Source: Bacteroidales bacterium (GTDB lineage: Bacteria > Bacteroidota > Bacteroidia > Bacteroidales > UBA932). Taken from it: a DNA stretch of 8,164 bases. The notes beneath the pieces are model-generated. The model was given only the letters and a program-made list of their open reading frames with translations. It searched no databases and was not told the DNA's origin. Position 1 is the first letter of the stretch; each line of letters opens with the position of its first letter. A program made the translations under genes and the position numbers. This document shows positions 1 to 6,426 of this stretch, piece after piece. The DNA lies in NCBI GenBank assembly GCA_017478685.1, contig JAFVDC010000175.1, forward strand, positions 1-8,164, written 5' to 3'.

Positions 1-66
1 ACCTTCATATCGAGTGAAAGAAACGCAAAATATCTTCAAAAAACTTTGAAAACCAACGAGACTTAC

Positions 67-223
67 TTACCTTTGAAACGGCCTTCCGCTGGCCCCTTTT
101 TCAAATCCACTTTGGCGGAAATCTACTTTACCATCTACAGCCGTCACGGCCTATATACTTTTCGGGGCGATTGCCGAAGGTGGGTTGAAAAAAAAAGCGT
201 GAGTCCTCTTTATTTGCGTTCAT
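67..223 (-). pseudogene. Probable truncated start of an AAA-type ATPase gene
   Basis: Read leftward, an ATG at 223-221 opens a 31-codon frame that ends in TAA at 128-130. After nine residues and a Phe-Phe-Phe stretch encoded by T9 (188-196), it reads QPTFGNRPEKYIGRD. From memory this resembles the N-terminus of bacterial AAA/orphan ATP-binding proteins of the 'NPFxPxFGxxPxxxxGRD' type, which precedes the Walker A region. No Walker A follows. Slipping one base after GRD continues the reading to a stop at 67-69 and includes FRQSGFEKGASGRPFQR, vaguely like the next family segment (phenylalanine, then glycines and a final arginine). The start is supported by its position: a full-consensus promoter at 278-308 and an A-rich leader lie directly upstream. 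I infer a gene broken by frameshift or rearrangement. It could instead be a short leader peptide or a chance match, because the similarity covers only about 15 residues. Confidence 0.35.
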
Positions 224-230
224 TTTCTTT

Positions 231-270
231 TATTCTCTTTTATTTTCCTTTATTCTCTTTTATTCTTCTT
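231..270 (-). repeat. Four tandem 10-bp units in a 5' leader
   Basis: The plus strand shows four consecutive 10-bp units beginning at 231, 241, 251 and 261 with consensus TATTCTCTTT. Neighbouring blocks at 221 and 271 are partly degenerate copies. In the direction of the promoter at 278-308 the units read as purine-rich AAAGAGAATA-like repeats that fill the space between the -7 box and the ATG at 223. Bacteroidetes genes often use A-rich leaders instead of a Shine-Dalgarno, so this may help translation. The period of almost one helical turn also suits a phased protein-binding tract. Which role applies is inference. Confidence 0.7.
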
Positions 271-277
271 TATGTTG

Positions 278-308
278 CAAAACTAACAATAATATTGTGA
301 ATTACAAA
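278..308 (-). promoter_or_regulatory. Consensus Bacteroidetes promoter, leftward
   Basis: On the minus strand a -33 TTTG (305-308) is followed after exactly 19 bases by TAGTTTTG (278-285), which fits the -7 consensus TAnnTTTG. This is the Bacteroidetes primary-sigma promoter layout. The transcript would start near 271 and run left through the 10-bp repeats and the ATG at 223. It is the best promoter match in the window, yet no intact gene lies behind it within the window. Confidence 0.65.
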
Positions 309-665
309 ATGGAGATAGCAAGGTGCTGTATTGAACTCGGAATTGTTATATTAATCCAAGACTTCTGTTAGTTTATTGGAGGATACGACGTAGTTCTTCC
401 TGAAAACACGGATATTACAATGTCGCTTACCTTGAGAATCATTTTTTATTTGAGAACTCAACTTTGAGTCAGGGCATAAAACAAGGAACTTGCTTATATT
501 GGGACTTGCAAATCAACCACTCTTGAGAGCGGTGCAACTTAAATTGCTGTCATTCAGGCGTTTGCGGGATTATCTACCAGAACTTTTTCTAGTAGAGGTT
601 CTCGTAAACGCCTTGTTTTCAGACACATAGCCTCCACCAAACGGGGAGAAACATAAGAGGTGCGG
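309..665. other. Intergenic stretch without an intact gene
   Basis: About 360 bases with no open frame of convincing length. It is AT-richer than the coding DNA to the right. Several short frames are interrupted by stops. On the plus strand one runs from an ATG at 309 with a stop at 369-371 before ending at a TGA near 465. On the minus strand a 24-codon frame covers roughly 561-632. I recognise no product in any of them. Two structured elements are visible: the nested hairpin at 557-612 and a small stem at 632-635/645-648 (CTCC with GGAG, extended by 637-638 with 643-644 around an AAAC loop). The area may be decayed coding DNA, the 3' region of the protease operon, or the edge of a lost mobile element. 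Confidence 0.6.
557..612. other. Long nested hairpin 3' of the protease operon
   Basis: The outer arms GGCGTTTGCG (557-566) and CGTAAACGCC (603-612) pair over ten positions with a single G-U. Inside, TCTAC (573-577) pairs with GTAGA (592-596), and AGAA (579-582) pairs with TTCT (587-590) around the loop CTTT, leaving one C/A mismatch. AGAAC (579-583) can alternatively pair with GTTCT (598-602), giving a competing fold. The element begins 54 bases beyond the stop codon of the M6 protease gene on that gene's downstream side. It could end or stabilise the operon mRNA, but neither orientation has a clear U-run after the stem, so a classical terminator is not shown. A mobile-element end or small structured RNA is also possible. 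Confidence 0.55.
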
Positions 666-2459
666 CTACTTTGCCGTAACGGCAAGCTTCAAGGTTTTGC
701 GGGTGCCGTCGGTGAGCGCGACATCGGCCCTGATGAGGTGGTCGCCGGCGGAGAGGGTTACAGTGCCGGACGTGACGGATTCGCCGTCAACGGACCAGGA
801 CACCGCTGTAGCCTCATGACCTTCGGCCAGAAGAACTTCCAGGGCAAAGGCATCCCCGGCGGCATAGGTGCCGAAGCCGGGATCCGCAATGCAGTCGTGG
901 CCGAAATTGGCAAGGGTTTTGGCCTCTTGAGGCTCCCCGGGATCATCTCCATCCTTAGTCACAAACAGTGAAACCTTGCCGTCGGAGTAGACGATATCTG
1001 AAATAACTACGCCCGTTTCCTTCTTGTTCCAGTCAATGGGCGTGTAACTTGTCACATTGTTTTTCCCGGGGAAGATTATCCGTTCGGGATAGCCGGTGTA
1101 GTTCAGGGAAGTGGGGTTTGCCGACGGAATAATGTAGAAGCACGGATGGCTGCCTGTGGCATTAATCGCGTTATAGTAGCTCCAGTCGTACCAGTGGTCG
1201 TGAGGGGTGACTCCTCCAACCATCCTCACGGTGGACTTGTCTGCGTGGTAAATCAGAAGGCCGCCGGGAAGGGGAGTGTCCCAACCTTCTTCGTTTCGGC
1301 ATTCATAGATGAAGTATTCGCCCTCAGTGTCTGTGCTTGTGCGGTAAGCGATATCTCCCTGAACCGCAGGGATCTCATTGAGGCCGGGACTGAGTTCCGG
1401 AATGTCCTCTGGGATCATCCAGCCAAGGTAGACCCGTTCTTCGGCGTTGAAGTACGGGGGCGTGTTGCTGTCGTTGTTGTAAGCGCCGCCGCACATGGTG
1501 GAGAAGTCGTAAAGGCCGCCTGCCTCACCGTTGGTTTCATAATTGGTGTCGTAGAAGTCCGGAAGGCCAAGGGAATGGCCGAATTCATGGCAGGTGGGGC
1601 CGATGCTGCACATTGTAGTGCCCCAGTAGTTCTTGAGCTCTGCGGTGCAGAAATAATTTCCCAGCCTCTTGCCGTCAAAATAAGTGTTCCGGATGGTGTA
1701 ATTGTAATAAGCGTTCCAGGAATGCGGCCAGATGCTGTCGGCAGGGCCGCCTTCGGCCTCGGAGTAGCCGGCATAGTAGAAAAGGCACATGTCCACCATG
1801 CCGTCGTTGTCGTAGTCGTACTCCGAGAAGTCAATTTCGTCGTCCAGTTTCTGGCAGGCGTGGAAGAGGGCCTCTTCCGGACGTTGGTCGGAGTTGTTGA
1901 CGTTTTTGCCGTAATAAGCCATGTCGTTATCCAGCGTCACAGGCCCGTAAACGTCAAAGACAGGGGTGAAAGTCCCGTTGGAATTATCCACGTAGAAGTC
2001 CTGCACTGAACCGGTACCACCGTTGTAGGAGTATCCCTTCTGGTTAAGGAGATTGGTGAATTTCTCATTGGGGGAACTGATGCTGAAGGACTTGTCGGAG
2101 AAATTCACAAGGAACACCGGAATGTGGCGCTCTCCGTGAGTCATGATGTTGTCCGTGTGGGTCCGTGGGGCTATGCCGCGGCGCTGGGCGTTAACCTGGG
2201 CCCTGCGTTCCAGGGCAAGTGCGCGCGCGTCCTCGTCAAGGACGGCATTTTTCCAGAAACCGTCTTCTCCAAGTTCCACTACCTGACTGGTGCCGGCAAT
2301 TGTGGTCCAGTGGAAGAACTCGTCTCCGTGACGCTCAAGCGTAAGAATGGTTCCGTCCGGCTGGGTGTATTTGAATGTCCCGGGCTTTGCCGGAAGTGCC
2401 GCTGCGCTTATTGAAATGAGTACGGCAAGGGCCGATAATGCTGTTTTGATAGTTTTCAT
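666..2459 (-). CDS. Secreted M6-family zinc metalloprotease
   Basis: A 597-residue protein predicted to be exported and to cleave proteins outside the cytoplasm. Residues 1-24 form a typical signal peptide (basic MKTIK, hydrophobic core, then small residues) without a lipobox cysteine. The catalytic signature HEFGHSLGLPD lies at residues 291-301: His291 and His295 are expected zinc ligands and Glu292 the general base. The surrounding sequence, including HIPVFLVNF near residue 110, FYVDNSNG and the FYD after the zinc motif, matches peptidase family M6 (immune inhibitor A-like) proteins of Bacteroidetes. A DGDDPGEPQ-like linker at about 503-511 leads to an 86-residue C-terminal region that looks like an Ig-like beta-sandwich. 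I see no clear type IX sorting signal. The gene is last in the glyA operon, 17 bases after the BACON gene, and has its own strong ribosome-binding site. The substrate is unknown. Confidence 0.88.
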   Translation of the reverse strand: MKTIKTALSALAVLISISAAALPAKPGTFKYTQPDGTILTLERHGDEFFHWTTIAGTSQVVELGEDGFWKNAVLDEDARALALERRAQVNAQRRGIAPRTHTDNIMTHGERHIPVFLVNFSDKSFSISSPNEKFTNLLNQKGYSYNGGTGSVQDFYVDNSNGTFTPVFDVYGPVTLDNDMAYYGKNVNNSDQRPEEALFHACQKLDDEIDFSEYDYDNDGMVDMCLFYYAGYSEAEGGPADSIWPHSWNAYYNYTIRNTYFDGKRLGNYFCTAELKNYWGTTMCSIGPTCHEFGHSLGLPDFYDTNYETNGEAGGLYDFSTMCGGAYNNDSNTPPYFNAEERVYLGWMIPEDIPELSPGLNEIPAVQGDIAYRTSTDTEGEYFIYECRNEEGWDTPLPGGLLIYHADKSTVRMVGGVTPHDHWYDWSYYNAINATGSHPCFYIIPSANPTSLNYTGYPERIIFPGKNNVTSYTPIDWNKKETGVVISDIVYSDGKVSLFVTKDGDDPGEPQEAKTLANFGHDCIADPGFGTYAAGDAFALEVLLAEGHEATAVSWSVDGESVTSGTVTLSAGDHLIRADVALTDGTRKTLKLAVTAK

Positions 2460-2467
2460 GTCTCTTC

Positions 2468-2473
2468 CCTCCT
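2468..2473 (-). promoter_or_regulatory. Strong Shine-Dalgarno of the M6 protease gene
   Basis: The minus strand reads AAAAGGAGGGAAGAGACATG, placing AGGAGG about nine bases before the ATG at 2459. The element fills the 17-base gap after the BACON-gene stop codon. It stands out because no other start in this window shows a comparable site and Bacteroidetes rarely rely on Shine-Dalgarno pairing. It also fixes this start codon. Confidence 0.75.
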
Positions 2474-2476
2474 TTT

Positions 2477-3682
2477 CTACGGTTTTTCAATTATAAGCCA
2501 GGCGTTTTCATTGGCGCGGAGCCACATGAGGCGGTCATCGGCCCCGACAACGCTTACGGTGACGGCATTGGCGCGGCCTCTCTCCGCTTTCTCCTGCCTT
2601 GTGACGGTGATGTCAAAGGTGTCTCCTTTTTCGGCATTCACATCTATTCCGCTAATTTCATAGACGGAAAGAAGCATGGAACTCATGAACGTGTAGGAGT
2701 ATTCTCCCGAGGCGGAGGTTGTCCCGCAGCTCTGGTTCCAGTAATTCTGGCCGAACGTGCAGTTATATCCGTAGATGCCGGAGATTGTGGGCACCTTTAC
2801 GGAAAGGATGGGGTCACGGCCCTCCTGGGTAACCGAGACGGTGGTGAGGATGCCGTTTGCGCTGAACGATATGGCTCCTGTCCTGGTGCTGGGGCTGATA
2901 TTGAGATCTACGGTAAACTGCTCCGTGGCCTCATTGAGGGCCTTGGTGGCTGCATGATGAATCCAATTGGCAGAACATTTGACCTCATAGGTTACATTGC
3001 TCTTCGTGAGGATGGAGAATTCCCCGCCCTCATAAGGCATGTCAATATTGGCATTGGGCTCCAGGTAAATGACGTCCTTCTGTCCCTGGGTTACGGGAAT
3101 GTCAAAGGCGGCATCCCCGAGATGAACCCTGACGTTACCGCTTCTGGGGCCGATATTCTCGTTGGCATCGGCCGGAATGAACTCAAGGGTTGACGGTCCG
3201 GCTATTCCGGCTACGGTCTTGAGGCTGAACCATTCCTTGCCCTCGGTGATTTCCGCAGTCCATGGAACTGGGGCTTTAAAAGTGGTGGTGCTGCTTTCGG
3301 CCCCGGAAATGGTTACCTGCCTGGGGCTGAAGAAGGTCCCGACGCCGCCCTGGGTAAGGACAAAGCTGAATACCTTGGCGCCGGATTTTGCAAGGATTGT
3401 GGTGCGGCGGGATTCTTCGGCGGTGTTGGGGGAGAATGCCAGCCTGAAAGTTCCGCCCTGGGAGTTGACCTCCGTGGACTCAATCCGGGCCCAGGATTCG
3501 TCGTCCAGGGTAACCGTCCATTTTGCGTCGCAGGTTACAATGGCGTCCAGGTGGGTGTCGGCGGCCGAAACATTTGTTCCAGGGACCGCCACTTCCAATA
3601 TGGTGGCTTCCTTCTCGAACGGGATGCAGGATGCCGCCGCCATTGCAAGTAATAGTATTGCTGTCAGTTGTTTTTTTACCAT
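2477..3682 (-). CDS. Lipoprotein with three BACON-like domains
   Basis: A 401-residue predicted lipoprotein. MVKKQ, a hydrophobic stretch and AASC give a signal peptide with lipidation at Cys19. The first lipobox position is Ala rather than Leu, so it is slightly weak. Three Ig-like repeats follow at about 28-113, 116-202 and 205-288. Each has a W-centred strand (AKWTV, VPWTA, SANWI) and ends in a TQGG, TQGQ or TQEG turn, the recognisable pattern of BACON domains, which are common in Bacteroidetes surface proteins and thought to bind glycans or mucin. Residues 290-401 are a separate region with two cysteines (Cys308 and Cys319) that I do not recognise. No catalytic motif is visible, so it is probably a binding or scaffold component. 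Its ATG lies inside the last codons of the nuclease gene (overlap 3676-3682, with GTATGGTAA read two ways), and no Shine-Dalgarno is evident, suggesting translational coupling. Confidence 0.82.
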   Translation of the reverse strand: MVKKQLTAILLLAMAAASCIPFEKEATILEVAVPGTNVSAADTHLDAIVTCDAKWTVTLDDESWARIESTEVNSQGGTFRLAFSPNTAEESRRTTILAKSGAKVFSFVLTQGGVGTFFSPRQVTISGAESSTTTFKAPVPWTAEITEGKEWFSLKTVAGIAGPSTLEFIPADANENIGPRSGNVRVHLGDAAFDIPVTQGQKDVIYLEPNANIDMPYEGGEFSILTKSNVTYEVKCSANWIHHAATKALNEATEQFTVDLNISPSTRTGAISFSANGILTTVSVTQEGRDPILSVKVPTISGIYGYNCTFGQNYWNQSCGTTSASGEYSYTFMSSMLLSVYEISGIDVNAEKGDTFDITVTRQEKAERGRANAVTVSVVGADDRLMWLRANENAWLIIEKP

Positions 3683-5013
3683 ACGGGTTTGGAACTGCTT
3701 TCCGCAGCGTCTTGTAGTTCTTTGGGAACGTTGGTGAAAAAGTCGAATCCGGAGCGCTCTTCTATGGCATTGATGGTGGTGATACCATCTGAGTAAGCCA
3801 TCTTGGAATGAGCCTCGTTAGTGAATATATAGGCGCAGCCTTTTGCCGAAGTCATTTCTCCGGAAGAGCTGAAACTGCACTTCATCAGACACTTGTAGAA
3901 GTGGCTGGGAACCGGGACGCCGCTTAACTTGTTGTTGTCTTCATAGAGAAGGCCAACTACCACGTACAGGGTGTCACGGCCGCTTGGAGCATTGGCCACC
4001 ACGGCGTTTTCCAGGTTGTTCCACACGCCGTCGTTGAAGGAGGTCTGGTACTGGAGGGCCTGGTTGGTGTAGTAGAAGGTCTGGCTGTTGGCGTCTGCGT
4101 TGGCCTGGCGGTAGTTGGATGCCACCATGTGCCCGCGGCTGTAGCCGCTGCTGGAGAAGCAGCTCTGCCAGCTTGCGGGGATGCCGGGATCTTCTTTCCA
4201 GGAGTTGTATCGGCCATAATTGTTGTCCGGGTAGGCGTCGTCGTGCATCGCAAATGCATTCCACAGGGCAGCCTTCTTGTCCTTGTCCACAAGTGCCGTC
4301 CAGTTGCGGTACGTCTTTCCGTAATAAGTGTAAGTGTGGGTGACAACCATCTGGTTGTCGTTGGTTGTGAGGTAGTTGTACCACTTGGTGCTTCCAAGCC
4401 TTTCCATGCCGGATCCGCTTACGTTGGAGGGGTCCTTGAGGCTCATGGCAGGCATTTCATAGCAGCTGAGATAAGGTAATCCTGTGACAGGCTGCGGGTT
4501 GTCGTCGGGCTTGTCATCCGGCTTGTCATCGGGGTTGTCGTCGGGGTTGTCGTCGGGGTTGTCGTCGGGATTATCGTCCGGATTGTCGTCCGGATTGTCG
4601 TCCGGGCCGGGAGTGTCTCCGCCGGCTGTGGTGAACGACTTCACCGTGCCCTCAACGTCCACGAACTTTCCGGCCGCACTGTCCCATACGGTGACATACG
4701 CCTTGAAATAGTATGTGGTGCCGGGCTCAAGGCTGGAAAGGGGGGCGGTAAAATCGGCAGTCTGCTCTTTGCTGCTGTTAAGGCCCAACTGCTGGGTCAT
4801 GGATGACTCAGAGGTGCCCCAGTAGAAGCCGTGGTCCCGGACCTCGGAGGTTACTCCGGTGTAGCGTCCGGAAAGCAGCGCCGACGTGTTTGTCACGTCT
4901 GAGGCTTCCCATGTGATGACTTTTATTGAGTCCGTGCCCTGGGGCTGCTGCGCCTGGCTGCAGGAGCAAATGAGAGCAGTGACTGCAGCTACTATGAGAT
5001 ATTTGAGTTTCAT
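3676..5013 (-). CDS. Lipoprotein nuclease: Fn3-like + DNA/RNA endonuclease
   Basis: A 445-residue predicted lipoprotein nuclease. The signal peptide ends in ICSC with lipidation at Cys18. Residues about 31-130 look like a fibronectin type III domain (ALLSGRYTG, GFYWGTS, PGTTYYFKAYV, KSFTT). Residues 138-173 are nine DDNP/DDKP tetrapeptides forming an acidic spacer. The rest (about 178-432) matches the DNA/RNA non-specific endonuclease (NUC1/beta-beta-alpha-metal) family. SRGHM at 292-296 corresponds to the DRGH motif, with catalytic His295 retained but Asp replaced by Ser, a variant I believe occurs in the family. TNQALQYQ carries the expected metal-binding Asn317, and FNDGVWNNLE has Asn327, Trp331 and Glu335 in family positions. 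It should cut DNA and RNA with Mg2+ at the cell surface. It starts two bases after the glyA stop with no Shine-Dalgarno and overlaps the BACON gene downstream. Confidence 0.87.
   Translation of the reverse strand: MKLKYLIVAAVTALICSCSQAQQPQGTDSIKVITWEASDVTNTSALLSGRYTGVTSEVRDHGFYWGTSESSMTQQLGLNSSKEQTADFTAPLSSLEPGTTYYFKAYVTVWDSAAGKFVDVEGTVKSFTTAGGDTPGPDDNPDDNPDDNPDDNPDDNPDDNPDDKPDDKPDDNPQPVTGLPYLSCYEMPAMSLKDPSNVSGSGMERLGSTKWYNYLTTNDNQMVVTHTYTYYGKTYRNWTALVDKDKKAALWNAFAMHDDAYPDNNYGRYNSWKEDPGIPASWQSCFSSSGYSRGHMVASNYRQANADANSQTFYYTNQALQYQTSFNDGVWNNLENAVVANAPSGRDTLYVVVGLLYEDNNKLSGVPVPSHFYKCLMKCSFSSSGEMTSAKGCAYIFTNEAHSKMAYSDGITTINAIEERSGFDFFTNVPKELQDAAESSSKPVW
4495..4602 (-). repeat. 12-bp minisatellite encoding (DDxP)9
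   Basis: Nine in-frame 12-bp units lie inside the nuclease gene. In coding order they give six DDNP, two DDKP and one DDNP. Several units are nearly identical at the DNA level: three consecutive GACGACAACCCC copies sit at 4531-4566, with variants GACGACAATCCG and GATGACAAGCCC on either side. Because the unit is a multiple of three, copy-number change would lengthen or shorten the linker between the Fn3-like and nuclease domains without breaking the frame. Confidence 0.93.
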
Positions 5014-5015
5014 TC

Positions 5016-6359
5016 TTAGTATCTGTTAAGCGGACGGCCGGAGGTCATCATGTTCACTTTGCGGCGGACTTCGTCAAGCACCAGCTTGTGGGCTATGCGC
5101 TCTGCTGTCTGCTGCTCCGTGGGCTCTTTTGCCGTGATGGCGTCGAAATGACGGCTGGCGCTGTCCAGCACTGTGTCTATAAGGTCTACGATTGTTTTCA
5201 TGTCTTTCTCCTCAAAGCCCCTGGAGGTGACTGCGGGAGTGCCTATGCGAAGGCCGCTGGTGGCAAATGCGCTTCGGCTGTCAAAGGGAACCATGTTCTT
5301 GTTCACGGTGATATCGGCCCTGACAAGTTCCTTTTCCGCTACGCGGCCGGTGAGGTTGGGGAATTTGGGCCGGAGGTCTATGAGCATGAGGTGGTTGTCC
5401 GTGCCATCAGAGATAACCTTGTAGCCCTTTTCAATGAACTCTTTGCACATTGTGGCGGCGTTTTTCACCACCTGCTTCTGGTATTCGACGTACTCCGGCT
5501 GCGAAGCCTCGAAGAAGGCCACGGCCTTTGCGGCAATCACGTGCTCCAGCGGGCCGCCCTGGATGCCGGGGAATACGGAGGAGTTGAGGATGGCGCTCAT
5601 CATCTTGACCTCTCCCTTAGGGGTTGTGAGGCCCCAGGGGTTGGGGAAGTCCTTGCCCATGAGGATGATGCCTCCGCGGGGCCCGCGAAGGGTCTTGTGG
5701 GTGGTGGAAGTTACTATGTGAGCGTATTTTACGGGGTTCTTGAGAAGACCTGCGGCAATGAGGCCGGCGGTATGGGCCATGTCAATCCAGAGGATGGCGC
5801 CCACTTCATCGGCAATCTTTCTCATTCTTTCGTAGTCCCATTCGCGGGAGTAGGCCGATGCTCCGCCGATGATGAGCTTGGGCTTGCACTCAAGGGCCTT
5901 GCGTTCCATTTCGTCGTAGTCCACGCGGCCGGTTTCAGGGTTGAGGCCGTATGCCACGGGGTGATATAGGATGCCGCTGGCGTTCACGGGGCTGCCGTGG
6001 GTGAGGTGACCTCCCATGGAGAGGTCCAGGCCCATGAAGGTGTCTCCGGGTTTCAGGATGGCCATGGTGACGGCCATGTTGGCCTGTGCGCCCGAGTGGG
6101 GCTGCACGTTTGCGTATTCGGCATCATAGAGGGCCTTCAGCCTGTCAATTGCAAGCTGCTCTATCTGGTCCACAACCTCGCAGCCGCCGTAATAGCGCTT
6201 GCCGGGGTAGCCTTCGGCGTATTTATTTGTGCAGACGGAGCCCATTGCGGCCATAACCTCGTCTGTCACGTAGTTCTCGGATGCAATAAGTTCCAGGCCT
6301 GCGCTCTGGCGCTCCTGTTCCTTCTTGATAAGATCAAAAAGCTGAATATCTTTTTTCAT
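5016..6359 (-). CDS. glyA: Serine hydroxymethyltransferase
   Basis: A 447-residue PLP enzyme that interconverts serine plus tetrahydrofolate with glycine plus 5,10-methylene-tetrahydrofolate in the cytoplasm, the main source of glycine and one-carbon units. Family features in order are ELIASENYV (23-31), YPGKRYYGG (51-59), the PLP-contacting [10 protein letters not shown] (Asp193, His196), [13 protein letters not shown] with the PLP lysine at Lys222, and the substrate-carboxylate arginine in RIGTPA (Arg371). Length is close to the usual 415-430 with a slightly longer C-terminus. I chose the ATG at 6359 ([11 protein letters not shown]). The in-frame ATG at 6386 falls inside the probable -7 box and would add nine residues absent from family members as I recall them. 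It heads the operon: the next start codon follows its TAA by two bases (TAAGAATG). All catalytic residues checked are present. Confidence 0.97.
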   Translation of the reverse strand: MKKDIQLFDLIKKEQERQSAGLELIASENYVTDEVMAAMGSVCTNKYAEGYPGKRYYGGCEVVDQIEQLAIDRLKALYDAEYANVQPHSGAQANMAVTMAILKPGDTFMGLDLSMGGHLTHGSPVNASGILYHPVAYGLNPETGRVDYDEMERKALECKPKLIIGGASAYSREWDYERMRKIADEVGAILWIDMAHTAGLIAAGLLKNPVKYAHIVTSTTHKTLRGPRGGIILMGKDFPNPWGLTTPKGEVKMMSAILNSSVFPGIQGGPLEHVIAAKAVAFFEASQPEYVEYQKQVVKNAATMCKEFIEKGYKVISDGTDNHLMLIDLRPKFPNLTGRVAEKELVRADITVNKNMVPFDSRSAFATSGLRIGTPAVTSRGFEEKDMKTIVDLIDTVLDSASRHFDAITAKEPTEQQTAERIAHKLVLDEVRRKVNMMTSGRPLNRY

Positions 6360-6383
6360 AGAGTGATTGGTTATTATATTATG

Positions 6384-6391
6384 CAAATATA
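6384..6391 (-). promoter_or_regulatory. -7 box for the glyA operon
   Basis: The minus strand has TATATTTG, an exact TAnnTTTG match, 24 bases upstream of the chosen glyA ATG. The expected transcription start is near 6377, leaving a leader of about 18 bases without a Shine-Dalgarno. No perfect -33 TTTG occurs at the usual spacing. A TTTTTGG lies closer, at 6403-6409. Confidence 0.5.
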
Positions 6392-6413
6392 GTCATAATA
6401 ATCCAAAAACCTT

Positions 6414-6421
6414 TATCTTTG
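6414..6421 (+). promoter_or_regulatory. -7 box for the RNA methyltransferase gene
   Basis: The plus strand has TATCTTTG, an exact TAnnTTTG match, ending only five bases before the GTG at 6427. A -33 TTTG at the expected place (about 6391-6394) is missing. If the box is used, transcription would start at or next to the GTG, producing a leaderless mRNA. Confidence 0.5.
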
Positions 6422-6426
6422 TCCCC

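Noticed and set aside
1..230. rRNA-operon flanking DNA
   Set aside because: The start of the window has short motifs that reminded me of sequences near Bacteroidetes rRNA operons, but no recognisable rRNA end or tRNA is present, so it is not called.
46..300. 84-residue plus-strand open frame
   Set aside because: Its second half is a translated low-complexity pyrimidine repeat. It runs antisense across the best promoter in the window, and I see no family similarity or upstream signal.
557..612. Integron attC site or tRNA-like element
   Set aside because: The arms do not carry the attC core sequences and no cloverleaf can be drawn. It is only supported as a nested hairpin.
1146..2009. 287-residue plus-strand open frame
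   Set aside because: It lies wholly antisense to the M6 protease gene. Its composition (many Val/Ala/Gly) is typical of a GC-driven shadow frame, and the protease is far better supported.
4495..4602. CRISPR array
   Set aside because: The repeats are contiguous 12-bp coding units without spacers and lie inside the nuclease reading frame.
4484..4711. Plus-strand frame with a repeated SGLS pattern
   Set aside because: This is the complementary reading of the 12-bp repeat in the nuclease gene. Its repetitiveness comes from the repeat, not from a separate protein.
5088..5969. 293-residue plus-strand open frame
   Set aside because: It is antisense to glyA, which has all its catalytic motifs. The long frame is a by-product of GC-rich codon use.
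6360..6386. glyA start at the upstream ATG (6386)
   Set aside because: The ATG coincides with the TATATTTG -7 box, so it would not be inside the transcript. The extra nine residues do not resemble the N-termini of serine hydroxymethyltransferases.
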